A DNA stretch of 50,570 nt, taken from Acidobacteriota bacterium (GTDB lineage: Bacteria > Acidobacteriota > Thermoanaerobaculia > Multivoradales > JBCCEF01). Position numbers and translations under genes: made by a program. Positions 1 through 7,642 of the stretch are shown here, one piece after another. The DNA lies in assembly GCA_039028635.1 (NCBI GenBank), contig JBCCHV010000047.1, positions 1-50,570 on the forward strand, in the 5' to 3' direction. Position 1 is the first letter of the stretch; each line of letters begins with the position of its first letter. The notes under the pieces are model-generated. The model searched no databases. It saw nothing but the letters and a program-made list of their open reading frames with translations, and was not told the origin of the DNA.

Positions 1-1077
1 AGCCCGATCGAAGAGACCTGGACTCTCAGGGACCTCGGCGGCCAGGTGCTGCGCACCTGGGGCACCGTCGGAGGTTCCTCCGGCACCTGGAACCACCGCG
101 AAGACCACATCCATCGGGACGGTCAGCTGCTGGCTTCGTGGAGACCGGCCGAGGGGTTGAGGTTCTTCCACCTCGACCATCTCGGCACCTCGAGGCTCAT
201 CACCAAGGCCGACGGGAGAAGCGCAGGGCTTCACACCTACTTCCCGTTTGGCGAAGAGTCCGTGCCCAACGGGTCCAGCGAGCGGATGAAGTTCACCGGG
301 CACGAGCGGGACACCCACGGCACCGTCGGTCAGGGCGATGACCTCGACTACATGCATGCCCGGTACTGCAATCCGTTGAACGGACGGTTTCTATCCGTGG
401 ATCCAATCGACGGAGAGCCGTGGAATCCTCAGACTTGGAATCGATACGCTTATGTCGGTAACAATCCGTTGAACTTCATCGATCCTGATGGTCTATTTAG
501 AGGGGAGACAAGAGAAAATCCTATCGATGGAGGGCAAGTAGATGTTTGCGAAGATCAGGAAACTGGTGAGCCCTGTAGGCCGGATCATGAAAGTCACTCT
601 ACTAAATCTGACAAGTCGCCGGATTTTGACAGTTTTAGAAACTTCGTCTCAGAGGCCTACCACAGAGATGGCGGTCAGGGTGAGGCGAGGTCAGCCCTGA
701 TGAGATCTAGTTTCAGTGTCTCTCTTCAGGCTGCGGGCGTGGGTGTCTGTGATGCGAACTGTCAGGTGCTGGGTCATGTCGCAGAGAATTTTTATTCAAA
801 TCCTGCTTACAATTCGATCGCAGATGCTCAGCAGGTATCGTTGTCTCTACTTGTAGGGGTTCCGGTCGGCGCCCGGGCGGCGGTTGCAGGTTCTCGGATT
901 GCTCGCAGTTCTCGTATGTCTCTGTTTGGTAAAACTGGACTTCTTAATCACAATAGATATCTCAGGATTGGCTATGGGAGGCGAGGTGGTGAAAGGGTCT
1001 TTCGAATTGGTGGTTCTTGGGTCCACAAGGTCACGGGGCGGTCCAAGGTCGATCTCTGGACGATCGGAAGACTGTGA
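1..1077 (+). CDS. RHS repeat-associated core protein, 3' part, with variable C-terminal toxin tip
   Basis: The frame is open from the first base of the window, so the gene starts upstream; 358 residues are visible. The first ~165 residues carry the RHS-associated core: the YFPFGEE segment, an ARYCNPLNGRFLSVDP block, and the RYAYVGNNPLNFIDPDG block that ends the conserved shell. In this family the shell encapsulates a variable toxin released after DPDGL. Here the tip is about 193 residues (nt 496-1074). It has a hydrophobic stretch near nt 830-900 and a short basic end containing NRYLRIGYGRRGG and a final DLW. I do not recognise the toxin family. Base composition drops visibly right after nt 495, as expected for an exchangeable tip. 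The stop overlaps the next gene's GTG. Known: RHS tips act in contact-dependent antagonism. Inferred: this tip is a toxin. Confidence 0.88.
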   Translation, partial: SPIEETWTLRDLGGQVLRTWGTVGGSSGTWNHREDHIHRDGQLLASWRPAEGLRFFHLDHLGTSRLITKADGRSAGLHTYFPFGEESVPNGSSERMKFTGHERDTHGTVGQGDDLDYMHARYCNPLNGRFLSVDPIDGEPWNPQTWNRYAYVGNNPLNFIDPDGLFRGETRENPIDGGQVDVCEDQETGEPCRPDHESHSTKSDKSPDFDSFRNFVSEAYHRDGGQGEARSALMRSSFSVSLQAAGVGVCDANCQVLGHVAENFYSNPAYNSIADAQQVSLSLLVGVPVGARAAVAGSRIARSSRMSLFGKTGLLNHNRYLRIGYGRRGGERVFRIGGSWVHKVTGRSKVDLWTIGRL

Positions 1078-1379
1078 TTGGAGTTTTCGACTTGATAAGA
1101 ATTAATAGATTTCAGGAGTTATGTTCCAGAGATGTCGATTCTCTTCTTGATGAGGGAGGTTTGGATTATTCGAGAAATCTTGTCGAAGGCGATAGCGAGT
1201 CATACATGGTCTATAAGGTGGGTGGGGGAGAGCGGATTGAAGTCTACATTTATGAGGATGAGGCTGGGTTTTACTTCGGGGATGACTGGTATGTTTTCGA
1301 GGCTCAGGACTACCCTTCTTTGGACCTTCTGCGCCGTTCATTCTTCGAGAGGTTGAAGGGCCGAGTTCTTTCTCTGTGA
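1074..1379 (+). CDS. Candidate immunity protein for the RHS tip
   Basis: This encodes 101 residues from GTG 1074, chosen because it overlaps the RHS stop as GTGA, a coupling typical of toxin-immunity pairs. A longer in-frame start at 1017 would lie deep inside the toxin tip and is less likely. The protein is acidic, with a YIYEDEAGFYFGDDWYVFEA-type segment near the middle. It is small, has no signal peptide or membrane segment, and shares the low-GC composition of the tip rather than that of the chromosome. No named immunity family is recognised. The role as antidote is inferred from position, size and charge opposite to the basic toxin end. It could instead be an unrelated small protein, but the overlap argues against that. 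Confidence 0.6.
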   Translation: MIGVFDLIRINRFQELCSRDVDSLLDEGGLDYSRNLVEGDSESYMVYKVGGGERIEVYIYEDEAGFYFGDDWYVFEAQDYPSLDLLRRSFFERLKGRVLSL

Positions 1380-1589
1380 CGGCGCGCTTCTGTGATGACG
1401 CCTTTTTTGAAGGCAAGAGAGAACTACTGCTAATTAGGCAGTATTGGATGATATCCAAACAAGGCAAGGTCGATACTTTCAAGCAGCAACCACAAGGTGT
1501 TTGGTGAAGTAATAGAAGTTTGAGATCCCAACGGTCTTGGCCTTTGATGCTCTGCAGACAGGAGACTATCGGACTACTGGAGCCCTAGG

Positions 1590-1832
1590 ATGGAGATCCC
1601 GAGATATCAATTGGCAAGTTGGCCCGACGAGGAGAATCTGGTTGGTGAGATTCTGCTAGACGATGAGCATGCTGCGACTGTGCTGTTGCGCGATGGTGGG
1701 CCTGTGTTGTTAATCCACGCTAGCCCAGATGAAAAGACTCTCAATCTCGGTTCTTTTATCGAAATGTTGTCGGAAATTCCCGCCAGGTTGGGGCGCGCCC
1801 CTGATGCGTCGGGAGAATATGACTCTGGGTAA
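1590..1832 (+). CDS. Small acidic hypothetical protein next to the RHS tip (possible second immunity protein)
   Basis: This encodes 80 residues from ATG 1590, acidic, with no signal peptide or membrane segment. It begins MEIPRYQLASWPDEEN and has an alternating hydrophobic/acidic pattern that suggests a small alpha/beta fold. It lies 210 bases after the candidate immunity gene, and that gap shows no gene. Base composition is still lower than in the genes after 1940, so it probably belongs to the same acquired module. Orphan immunity genes commonly trail RHS tips, which is the basis for the suggestion. No family is recognised and there is no clear ribosome site, so existence and role are both uncertain. 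Confidence 0.4.
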   Translation: MEIPRYQLASWPDEENLVGEILLDDEHAATVLLRDGGPVLLIHASPDEKTLNLGSFIEMLSEIPARLGRAPDASGEYDSG

Positions 1833-1939
1833 GCGCTGATTCTGGGAAGGCTGCTGAGTAAACATGGGAAGGCCAGATGATGGGCGACGGTCCTAATCTC
1901 AGAGATCTGGAGGTGGGTCAGCCGCTGTGCCGAACCCCC

Positions 1940-2440
1940 TCAGAAGGTCCACTCGCTGAACAGCTTCTGCTGGAAGCGCTGGAGGTCGCGGACCGGGGCG
2001 CCGGTCTGCTGGAGCTCGACGAACTTTTCGTTCATGGCGGTGAGGCGCCGGGCGAGGACCTGGGTGATCTGGAGAAAGATCTGGAGGGTGGCCGGGTCGC
2101 CACGGTGGAAGCGCTGGCGCAGGGTGGCACAGGGCAGGACGAGGGCCAGGGTCTCTTCCCGGGAGCGCACCGAGGCGGCGCGGCGGTCGCCGGTGAGGGC
2201 TTCCATTTCGCCGACGACGGCCGGGGCTTGCAGCACCGCGAGCTGGCGCTCGCTGCCGTCCTCGTCATGACGAAAGACCTCGAGCGATCCGGAGAGCACG
2301 AAGTAGAGGTCCGTGCTCTCGCTGCCGGTTTCGATGAAGGCCGTGCCGGCCTCGAGGTTTTCCTCGCGGCAGGCGGAGAGGAAGGCGGCGAGGTCGTCTT
2401 TGGCGAGGTTCCGGAAGAGTGGAAAGCTGCTGTAGTCCAT
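1940..2440 (-). CDS. Cyclic nucleotide-binding domain protein (CRP-like cNMP sensor)
   Basis: This encodes 166 residues starting at ATG 2440. The frame is open further upstream, but that part shadows the dehydrogenase gene, and MDYSSFPLFRNL is the natural domain start. Residues ~5-125 form a cNMP-binding beta-roll: ETGSESTDLYFVLSGSLEV, then AVVGEMEALTGDRRAASV, where GEMEALTGDRRAASV corresponds to the phosphate-binding cassette. The remaining ~40 residues are helical and have no recognisable helix-turn-helix, so it looks like a stand-alone sensor rather than a CRP/FNR transcription factor. It lies 38 bases downstream of the dehydrogenase gene on the same strand and is probably co-transcribed. 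The ligand cannot be told from the sequence. Confidence 0.8.
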   Translation of the reverse strand: MDYSSFPLFRNLAKDDLAAFLSACREENLEAGTAFIETGSESTDLYFVLSGSLEVFRHDEDGSERQLAVLQAPAVVGEMEALTGDRRAASVRSREETLALVLPCATLRQRFHRGDPATLQIFLQITQVLARRLTAMNEKFVELQQTGAPVRDLQRFQQKLFSEWTF

Positions 2441-2478
2441 GGCCGTCTCCGCGGATCGAGTGAAGGGTGATGGGTTGA

Positions 2479-3717
2479 TCAGAGGCCCCGCAAGACGGTG
2501 GCCTTGCCGACTTCGCGAATCGCGAGCACGAAGGCGGCGGTGCGCAAATCGAGCTTGCGGCCCTTGGCGATCTTGGTCACCGAGCCCCAGGCTTTGTGCA
2601 GCAGCTTTTCGAGCTTCTCGTCGACCTCTTCGTGCTCCCAGTAGAAGCGTTGGGTGTTCTGTACCCACTCGAAGTAGGAGACGGTGACGCCGCCGGCGTT
2701 GGCCAGGATGTCCGGAACGATCAGGACGTCGCGATCGACCAACTGCTGGTGAGCCGAGGGCACGGTCGGGCCGTTGGCGCCCTCGACGATGATCGGAGCC
2801 CGGATGGTGGCGGCGACTTCGTCCGTGATCACGCCTCCGAGGGCCGCCGGGATGAGGACGTCGACGTCCATCGCGAAGAGCTCCTCGGGGGAGCTGGCGT
2901 CGGCTCCCGGGAAACCGTCGACGGAGCGCTGCGGGCTCTTGCTGACGTGCTCGGCGAGGGCCTCGGCGTCGAAGCCCTCGGGATTCTTCAGGTAGGCGGC
3001 GTGGTCCCCCACGGCGACCAGCTTGGCGCCCCAGGAGTCGAGGATGCGGGCCGCCCAGCTACCGACGTTGCCGAAGCCCTGCATGGCGAAAGTGGCGCCT
3101 TCGAGAGGTCGCCCGATCTCTTCCAGGGCCCAGCGGGAGCACAGCGCGACGCCGCGGCCGGTGGCCTCGGTGCGGCCCTTGGAGCCGTAGACCTCGATCG
3201 GCTTGCCGGTGACCACGCCGGGCTCGAAGCCGTGGTACTTGGCGTACTGGTCGACGATCCAGGCCATGGTCTGGGAACCGGTGTTGACGTCCGGCGCCGG
3301 GATGTCGACGTTGGGGCCGATGATGAAGTGGATCTGGTCGACGAACTTCCGGGTCAGGCGCTGCAGCTCGCCCGGTGAGAGGCGGTGCGGGTCGACGGTG
3401 ACGCCGCCCTTGCCGCCGCCGTAGGGAATGCCCACCACGGCGGTTTTCCAGGTCATCAGGCTGGCGAGGGCATTGACCTCGTCGTCGTCCGCCTCGGGGT
3501 GATAGCGGATACCGCCCTTGAAGGGGCCGCGGGCGCCGTTGTGCTGCACCCGGAAGCCGTCGAAGACTTCGATGCCGCCGTCGTCCTTCTCGATCGCTAC
3601 CTCGACCTTCATCTGGCGCGCCGGGGTGACCAGCAGCTTCTCGATCGAGCGGCTCACCTCCATCACCCGAGCCGCATCGGTGAAGTACTTCAGCGCATTC
3701 TCGAAATGACTCGCCAT
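2479..3717 (-). CDS. gdhA: Glutamate dehydrogenase (Glu/Leu/Phe/Val dehydrogenase family)
   Basis: This encodes 412 residues, the usual length for the ~420-residue hexameric enzymes that interconvert glutamate and 2-oxoglutarate plus ammonia using NAD(P)(H). The substrate-side motif KGGIRYHP is at 67-74, the catalytic lysine lies in PYGGGKGG (98-105), and the catalytic aspartate segment PAPDVNT is at 140-146. The Rossmann dinucleotide loop is GFGNVGS (214-220), followed by NAGGVTVSYFEW near the C-terminus. The start ATG is preceded by a GGGAGGAAG ribosome site with fairly long spacing. Substrate assignment to glutamate rather than leucine or phenylalanine rests on overall resemblance and is probable, not proven. 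It is followed closely by the cNMP-binding protein. Confidence 0.95.
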   Translation of the reverse strand: MASHFENALKYFTDAARVMEVSRSIEKLLVTPARQMKVEVAIEKDDGGIEVFDGFRVQHNGARGPFKGGIRYHPEADDDEVNALASLMTWKTAVVGIPYGGGKGGVTVDPHRLSPGELQRLTRKFVDQIHFIIGPNVDIPAPDVNTGSQTMAWIVDQYAKYHGFEPGVVTGKPIEVYGSKGRTEATGRGVALCSRWALEEIGRPLEGATFAMQGFGNVGSWAARILDSWGAKLVAVGDHAAYLKNPEGFDAEALAEHVSKSPQRSVDGFPGADASSPEELFAMDVDVLIPAALGGVITDEVAATIRAPIIVEGANGPTVPSAHQQLVDRDVLIVPDILANAGGVTVSYFEWVQNTQRFYWEHEEVDEKLEKLLHKAWGSVTKIAKGRKLDLRTAAFVLAIREVGKATVLRGL

Positions 3718-3838
3718 GGCGTCGACTCTTCCTCCCTGATGCGGATAGTGGCCGCGATGCTACCACCCGACAGGCGGTCTTCGAGGGGCCTCCTAGGAGA
3801 CCTTGGCGGGCGCCCTCCGCGGCGTCCCGCCGAAGGCC

Positions 3839-4546
3839 TCAGTCGGTGTCGAAGTCGACTCGGATGTTGTAGTAGATGGCGACCTCGTCGCGGTTCAGGC
3901 GCGCCGGCTGGAAGCGCCACTCGCTCACCGCCTGGGCGGCGAGAAAGAGCCTCAGGGCGGAAGGTGCATCGACCACCCGCGGGTTGCTCGGCCGGCCGCG
4001 GCGATCGATCAACACCTGCAGAATCACCGGCGTGGGATCCGCCGAGCGGCGGTAGCGCGGCTCCCGCCCGCGACGCCGGTCCGGCAGCACCACCTCACCA
4101 TCGGCGCGGAAGATGTTGTTGATGCGACGACTTTCGTCGTCGGCGAAGTCGCCGTCCTCGGCGAGGGGCCGTTCCTCGGTGTCGCGCAGCAGGTTGCCGG
4201 AAGAGCCATAGCGTCGCAGGTCGAGATCGCGCACGCTGGGATCGAGATCCTGCGCCAGGGCCCAGCTCCAGAGGGCGGCTGCGGTGTCGTCGATCATCGA
4301 CTCGGCGACCGCCCGCAGGGTGACCAAGCGGCCCAGGGTGGCGGCCCCTTGCTCATCCTCGGAGACGGTTTCGGGCAAGTCGTCGAGGGTCCGTCGCACC
4401 AGCCGCAAGGCCCGCAAAGGGGAGCCATCGCGCAGGGCGGCATCGATTTCGTCAAAGGTCGACCCGGTGGTCGACTGGGCGCTGGCCGGCAGCGGCAGGG
4501 TGGCGATCACGAGGAGAGCGAGCAGGGCGAGGCGACGAGTTCGCAT
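3839..4546 (-). CDS. Secreted TonB C-terminal-domain protein
   Basis: This encodes 235 residues. Residues 1-24 form a signal peptide (basic MRTRR, hydrophobic core, ASA-Q cleavage). The middle (~30-130) is helical and acidic. Residues ~165-235 match the TonB C-terminal fold: a PVILQVLIDRRGRP strand-turn, then AVSEWRFQPARLN and a closing strand. The LxVxIDxxGxP and W-x-FxPA pattern is diagnostic of this family. There is no N-terminal transmembrane anchor of the classical TonB kind, so it is probably a periplasmic TonB-C-like protein rather than a full energy transducer. A ribosome site (AGGGAT) precedes the ATG. It follows the thioesterase gene by 93 bases on the same strand. Confidence 0.75.
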   Translation of the reverse strand: MRTRRLALLALLVIATLPLPASAQSTTGSTFDEIDAALRDGSPLRALRLVRRTLDDLPETVSEDEQGAATLGRLVTLRAVAESMIDDTAAALWSWALAQDLDPSVRDLDLRRYGSSGNLLRDTEERPLAEDGDFADDESRRINNIFRADGEVVLPDRRRGREPRYRRSADPTPVILQVLIDRRGRPSNPRVVDAPSALRLFLAAQAVSEWRFQPARLNRDEVAIYYNIRVDFDTD

Positions 4547-4639
4547 GATGAATCCCTATGCTGCCATGAAAGCGCCCGCCTTGTCCTCTTCGGCGGCCCG
4601 GCCGCTGCTGGGCGTGCGTGCCGATCGGCGGTCGACGGC

Positions 4640-5113
4640 TCAGCCGGCGTCGCGCCAGCTCGCCGGGACCCTCACCGCCACCACGGTACCTTCGGCTCGC
4701 ACCTTGCCGGCGCTCGTCAGGGTGCAGTCGAGGTGGGTCTTGCGCTCTTCGCGAGCGACGATCCGAGCCCGAATCTCGACCTCGGCGGCGAGCGGCGCCG
4801 GTCGCAGGTAGCGCACCTCGAGGGAGGCGGTGGCGAACCACAGATCCGGCGGCGAGCCGATCTCGCGGTCCTCCTGGCGATAGCCGTCGGCGACGGCGGT
4901 GCAGATGCCGTGGCAGTCGATCAGGGTGGCGATGATGCCGCCGTTGAGGACGTGCGTCGGCCCGGCGGCGTGGTGCGTCAGAGGTTGGTAATGGCAGACC
5001 GCTTCGTCCTCGCCGTCCCAGTGGCTCTTGATCTGGAGGCCCTGCTGGTTGAGCGGTCCACAGCCGTAGCAGTGATTGTGGGGAATGAGGTCTTGGAAGG
5101 CCGGTTCGGTCAT
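4640..5113 (-). CDS. PaaI-like hotdog-fold thioesterase
   Basis: This encodes 157 residues. It has an N-terminal HNHCYGCGP(L)NQQGL motif (residues 13-26) and the central LNGGIIATLIDCHG helix (~56-69) of the PaaI/4HBT hotdog family, followed by SLEVRYLRPAPL and CTLTSAGKVRAEG strands. Members hydrolyse acyl-CoA or acyl-carrier thioesters; the acyl group cannot be predicted here. It is cytoplasmic, with no signal peptide. It starts 21 bases after the deacetylase stop on the same strand, so the two are probably co-transcribed, although no functional link is obvious. Confidence 0.88.
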   Translation of the reverse strand: MTEPAFQDLIPHNHCYGCGPLNQQGLQIKSHWDGEDEAVCHYQPLTHHAAGPTHVLNGGIIATLIDCHGICTAVADGYRQEDREIGSPPDLWFATASLEVRYLRPAPLAAEVEIRARIVAREERKTHLDCTLTSAGKVRAEGTVVAVRVPASWRDAG

Positions 5114-5134
5114 GTCGGACTCGCAGTCGTCGCG

Positions 5135-6499
5135 CTACATCGAGGCGTCTTCGGTGATCTCCCAGGCGCCGTTGAGGCTGCGCCGCAGGACGATGAGGGT
5201 GAGGCCGGAGGCGTCGTCGCGCTCGGCGTCGTCAGGGTAGCCGAGCATCCATTTGGCGACCACGGTGGCGCCGTGGACGCGGCTCGGCACGGCGTCGCCG
5301 AGCAGGCTGACCTCGGTGCCGGAGTGCAGGCCGACGTGGTGAAACTCGAAGGTCAAATGGCCCATGGCGGAGCGATCCGGGTAGCGCCGTTGGTAGCGGG
5401 CCAGAACCTCGGCGCGGCCGAGGGTGAGGCCCGACGGCGAGACGAAGCGGGCGTCCTCGGCATAGGAGCGGGTGAAGGTCTCGAGATCGCCGCGGTTCCA
5501 GGCATCGGCCTGTTCGAGCAAGAAGGCCTTCACCTCGTCGGCGATCTCGCCCGTCTGGCGCTCCGCCCGCAGGCGGTGCCACAGGCCCGGGCCATGGGTG
5601 CCGACGTAAGCATGCTGCTCGGCGAAGGCCGGATCGGCGAGCACTTCGTCGGCGCTGGCGAAGCGGTAGCCCTGGTCCTTCAACCAGGTGAAGAGGCGAT
5701 CCCACTGGGCGGCGCCGACGGCGTTGGCGTGGAGTAGGAGAATCTGCGCCACCGGTCGCTCGAACAGGCGTCGGGCGAGCTGCTCCTGGTGCCGAATCGA
5801 GAGATGAAGGGACTCGTGATAAGCCTCGGCGACGGCCTGCTGGCGTTTCTTGTCGCCGCTCCGGACGGCCGCCAACCAGGGGCGCTCGAAGGACCAGTCC
5901 TGGGTGTCGAGGGTGACCGGCAGGTTGCGCTGTCCGCTGTCCGCCAAGTACTCCCGCATGGCATTGAGCTTTGCCGCCGTGTCGCCTTCGCGCAGCATTG
6001 GAAAGCGGAAGAAGCGCACGGCCCGCTGGCTTTGGGTGTGCTTGCCGAGGCTTTCGGATTGGGCGACGAGGAACCGATTGATCTCCTGGCGGGCGCTTTC
6101 GATGTCGGCGAAGTAGGCCGGAAACTCGGTGGCGGTGTAGGAGAGGTGAGCGGTGGAGTGGTTGCCGAGCTCGTGGCCGGCATCGAGCCAGGACTCGAGG
6201 AGCGCTTCGTCGCCCGGTCGCATGTTCCCCCAGGTCACCAGGCCCACCGCTGGCACCTGATGCTTGGCGAGGGTGGCGAGCATCTCGTCGGTGAGCCGGC
6301 GGCGGGTTTCGACGTCTGGGTTGAGGCCGCCGGCCATCGGCAGGTCGTCGACACTGATCAGGAGCGGAATCGGCTCCTCGGCGCGCGCCGGGACGCTCGC
6401 CATCACGGTGGCCAGGAGGGTTGCGGCCAATATGGTGCCGGCAGCTCCGGTCCAGCCAGGAAGGCTCCTGCTTTGCGATTTGGGCGGTCGAGATCTCAT
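5135..6499 (-). CDS. Secreted polysaccharide deacetylase fused to a SnoaL/DUF4440-like domain
   Basis: This encodes 454 residues. Residues 1-40 are a signal peptide ending ARA-E. Residues ~45-290 form a NodB-type deacetylase: the catalytic/metal aspartates in SVDDLP (D51, D52) and the metal-binding histidines in NHSTAHLSY (H114, H118), followed by the C-terminal LLLHANAVG strand. Known NodB enzymes remove N- or O-acetyl groups from cell-wall or extracellular glycans. Residues ~320-454 look like an NTF2/SnoaL-like domain (FLLEQADAWNRGDLETF, then RFVSPSG), which usually binds small ligands. The start is supported by a GAGGAG ribosome site. It heads a minus-strand run with the thioesterase and TonB-C genes. 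The exact glycan is unknown. Confidence 0.85.
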   Translation of the reverse strand: MRSRPPKSQSRSLPGWTGAAGTILAATLLATVMASVPARAEEPIPLLISVDDLPMAGGLNPDVETRRRLTDEMLATLAKHQVPAVGLVTWGNMRPGDEALLESWLDAGHELGNHSTAHLSYTATEFPAYFADIESARQEINRFLVAQSESLGKHTQSQRAVRFFRFPMLREGDTAAKLNAMREYLADSGQRNLPVTLDTQDWSFERPWLAAVRSGDKKRQQAVAEAYHESLHLSIRHQEQLARRLFERPVAQILLLHANAVGAAQWDRLFTWLKDQGYRFASADEVLADPAFAEQHAYVGTHGPGLWHRLRAERQTGEIADEVKAFLLEQADAWNRGDLETFTRSYAEDARFVSPSGLTLGRAEVLARYQRRYPDRSAMGHLTFEFHHVGLHSGTEVSLLGDAVPSRVHGATVVAKWMLGYPDDAERDDASGLTLIVLRRSLNGAWEITEDASM

Positions 6500-6970
6500 C
6501 GCGATTCTCCTCTCCCTGCGATTCTATGGCCGGAGCTTCGCTTCGTCGCCAGGCGATGGAATTCGCTGGGAATAATGGCCGGCGAAGGAGGGTTGATGTC
6601 GATCGGCCGCGCACCTCGGCAGGTCTCTTCGGCGCGGTTTTCCTGATCTTCTGCAGTTCCGTCTGGCGGTTTCGCCAGTCGATTGCCGTAGGACATTTCG
6701 GAGCTGTACCCCCCGGGTTCGGGATGCCGCGAGCGCCATCGCGTCCCCGGTCGCTGTGAGTCAATCCAGGGCTGTGTACCGTTGATTCGAGGGTTGGAAC
6801 CCTCGCCGGGGCCGACTCCAGATCTCAGCACTCGTTCGCATCGCGGAGGTCTCTCGCGGGTGGGCTGCCCTGGGAATCGGATCGAACCACTCGGGATGTC
6901 CTCGGATTGCAGGGACCGAAGACGCATTTTGCAGTTTTCTTGCGCTATGGGAGCTATGGGAGTTGTCGCA
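6500..6970. promoter_or_regulatory. Divergent intergenic region between deacetylase and HD-GYP genes
   Basis: No convincing gene lies in this 471-base stretch; frames that cross it lack domain content. It should hold the promoters of both divergent genes. Two perfect inverted repeats are visible. The first is a 6-bp stem with a GTTT loop at 6663-6678, in the leader of the deacetylase. The second is an 18-bp palindrome at 6788-6805 (CGAGGGTT-GG-AACCCTCG), a plausible operator. No good -35/-10 pair was found. Confidence 0.4.
6788..6805. promoter_or_regulatory. 18-bp perfect palindrome, possible operator
   Basis: Eight perfectly complementary bases on each side of a GG centre, about 165 bases upstream of the HD-GYP start and 290 bases upstream of the deacetylase start. 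It could bind a dimeric regulator or form a short hairpin. No regulator is known for it. Confidence 0.3.
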
Positions 6971-7642
6971 ATGAGTACCCATTCGATGCTTGAGTCCGGC
7001 CGCGGAGCGGTGCGGGAACGCCTGGTGGCGTCCCTGGCTGCTGCGCTGGACGAGCATGACCGCGCCACCGGCGGGCACCTGCGCCGGGTTGCGGTTCAGG
7101 CGGTGCGCGTCGCCGAGCGCATCGGCATGGGTGCTGCCGAGATCGATCGGGTCTACTGTGCGGCGGTCCTCCACGATCTCGGCAAGATCGGCATTCCAGA
7201 CTGGATTCTCGGCAAGCGGGGACCCCTCGACAACGAGGAACGACGGCTGATGGAAGAGCATCCCACCATCGGGGCGCGCATCCTGCGCGGTTTTCCGGAG
7301 CTGGTCGATGTCGCCGACATGGTGGAGCAGCATCAGGAACGTTGGGATGGCCGCACCGAGGGTGCATTCCGGGGATATCCCCTGGGATTGGCCGGCGAGG
7401 AGATTTCCCTGGGCGCTCGGATCATCGCCGCCGTCGATGCCTTCGACGCCATGACCTCCGATCGTCCCTACCGCTGTGGCTTACCGATCGCCGAAGCTCG
7501 TGCCGTTTTGCAGCGCGAGCGCGGCGGGCAGTTCGATCCGCGGGTGGTCGACGTCTTCTTCGCCCTTCAGGAGGAAGGTGCCTTCAGCTCCAGCGCCTCG
7601 AAGCGCACCGCCGGCTCGCCCTCGCCGACGCCGGGCCGATAG
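6971..7642 (+). CDS. HD-GYP-like phosphohydrolase domain protein with altered GYP motif
   Basis: This encodes 223 residues. ATG 6971 is chosen because a GGGAG ribosome site lies 8 bases upstream and the HD domain begins directly after it. HD-GYP domains hydrolyse cyclic di-GMP. Here the HD pair is in LHDLGKIGIPDW (H68, D69), with GGHLRRV (H36), EEHPTIG (H97) and DAFDAM (D160) in place. The signature HHExxDGxGYP reads HQE-RW-DG, then seven extra residues, then GYP (121-137). One histidine is therefore replaced by glutamine and there is an insertion. The last ~20 residues are Ser/Pro-rich and overlap the end of the opposing SGNH gene by 76 bases. There is no attached receiver or sensor domain. 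Activity is uncertain. Confidence 0.85.
   Translation: MSTHSMLESGRGAVRERLVASLAAALDEHDRATGGHLRRVAVQAVRVAERIGMGAAEIDRVYCAAVLHDLGKIGIPDWILGKRGPLDNEERRLMEEHPTIGARILRGFPELVDVADMVEQHQERWDGRTEGAFRGYPLGLAGEEISLGARIIAAVDAFDAMTSDRPYRCGLPIAEARAVLQRERGGQFDPRVVDVFFALQEEGAFSSSASKRTAGSPSPTPGR

Noticed and set aside
3803-5737. 644-codon open frame on the plus strand
   Set aside because: It lies opposite three minus-strand genes with clear domains; the translation is Gly/Val/Asp-rich with no motif, as expected of an antisense frame in GC-rich DNA.
5232-6764. 510-codon minus-strand frame overlapping the deacetylase
   Set aside because: Arg/Pro-rich out-of-frame translation of the deacetylase.
6780-6820. T-arm-like sequence suggestive of a tRNA
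   Set aside because: Only an 18-bp palindrome; no acceptor, D or anticodon arms around it.
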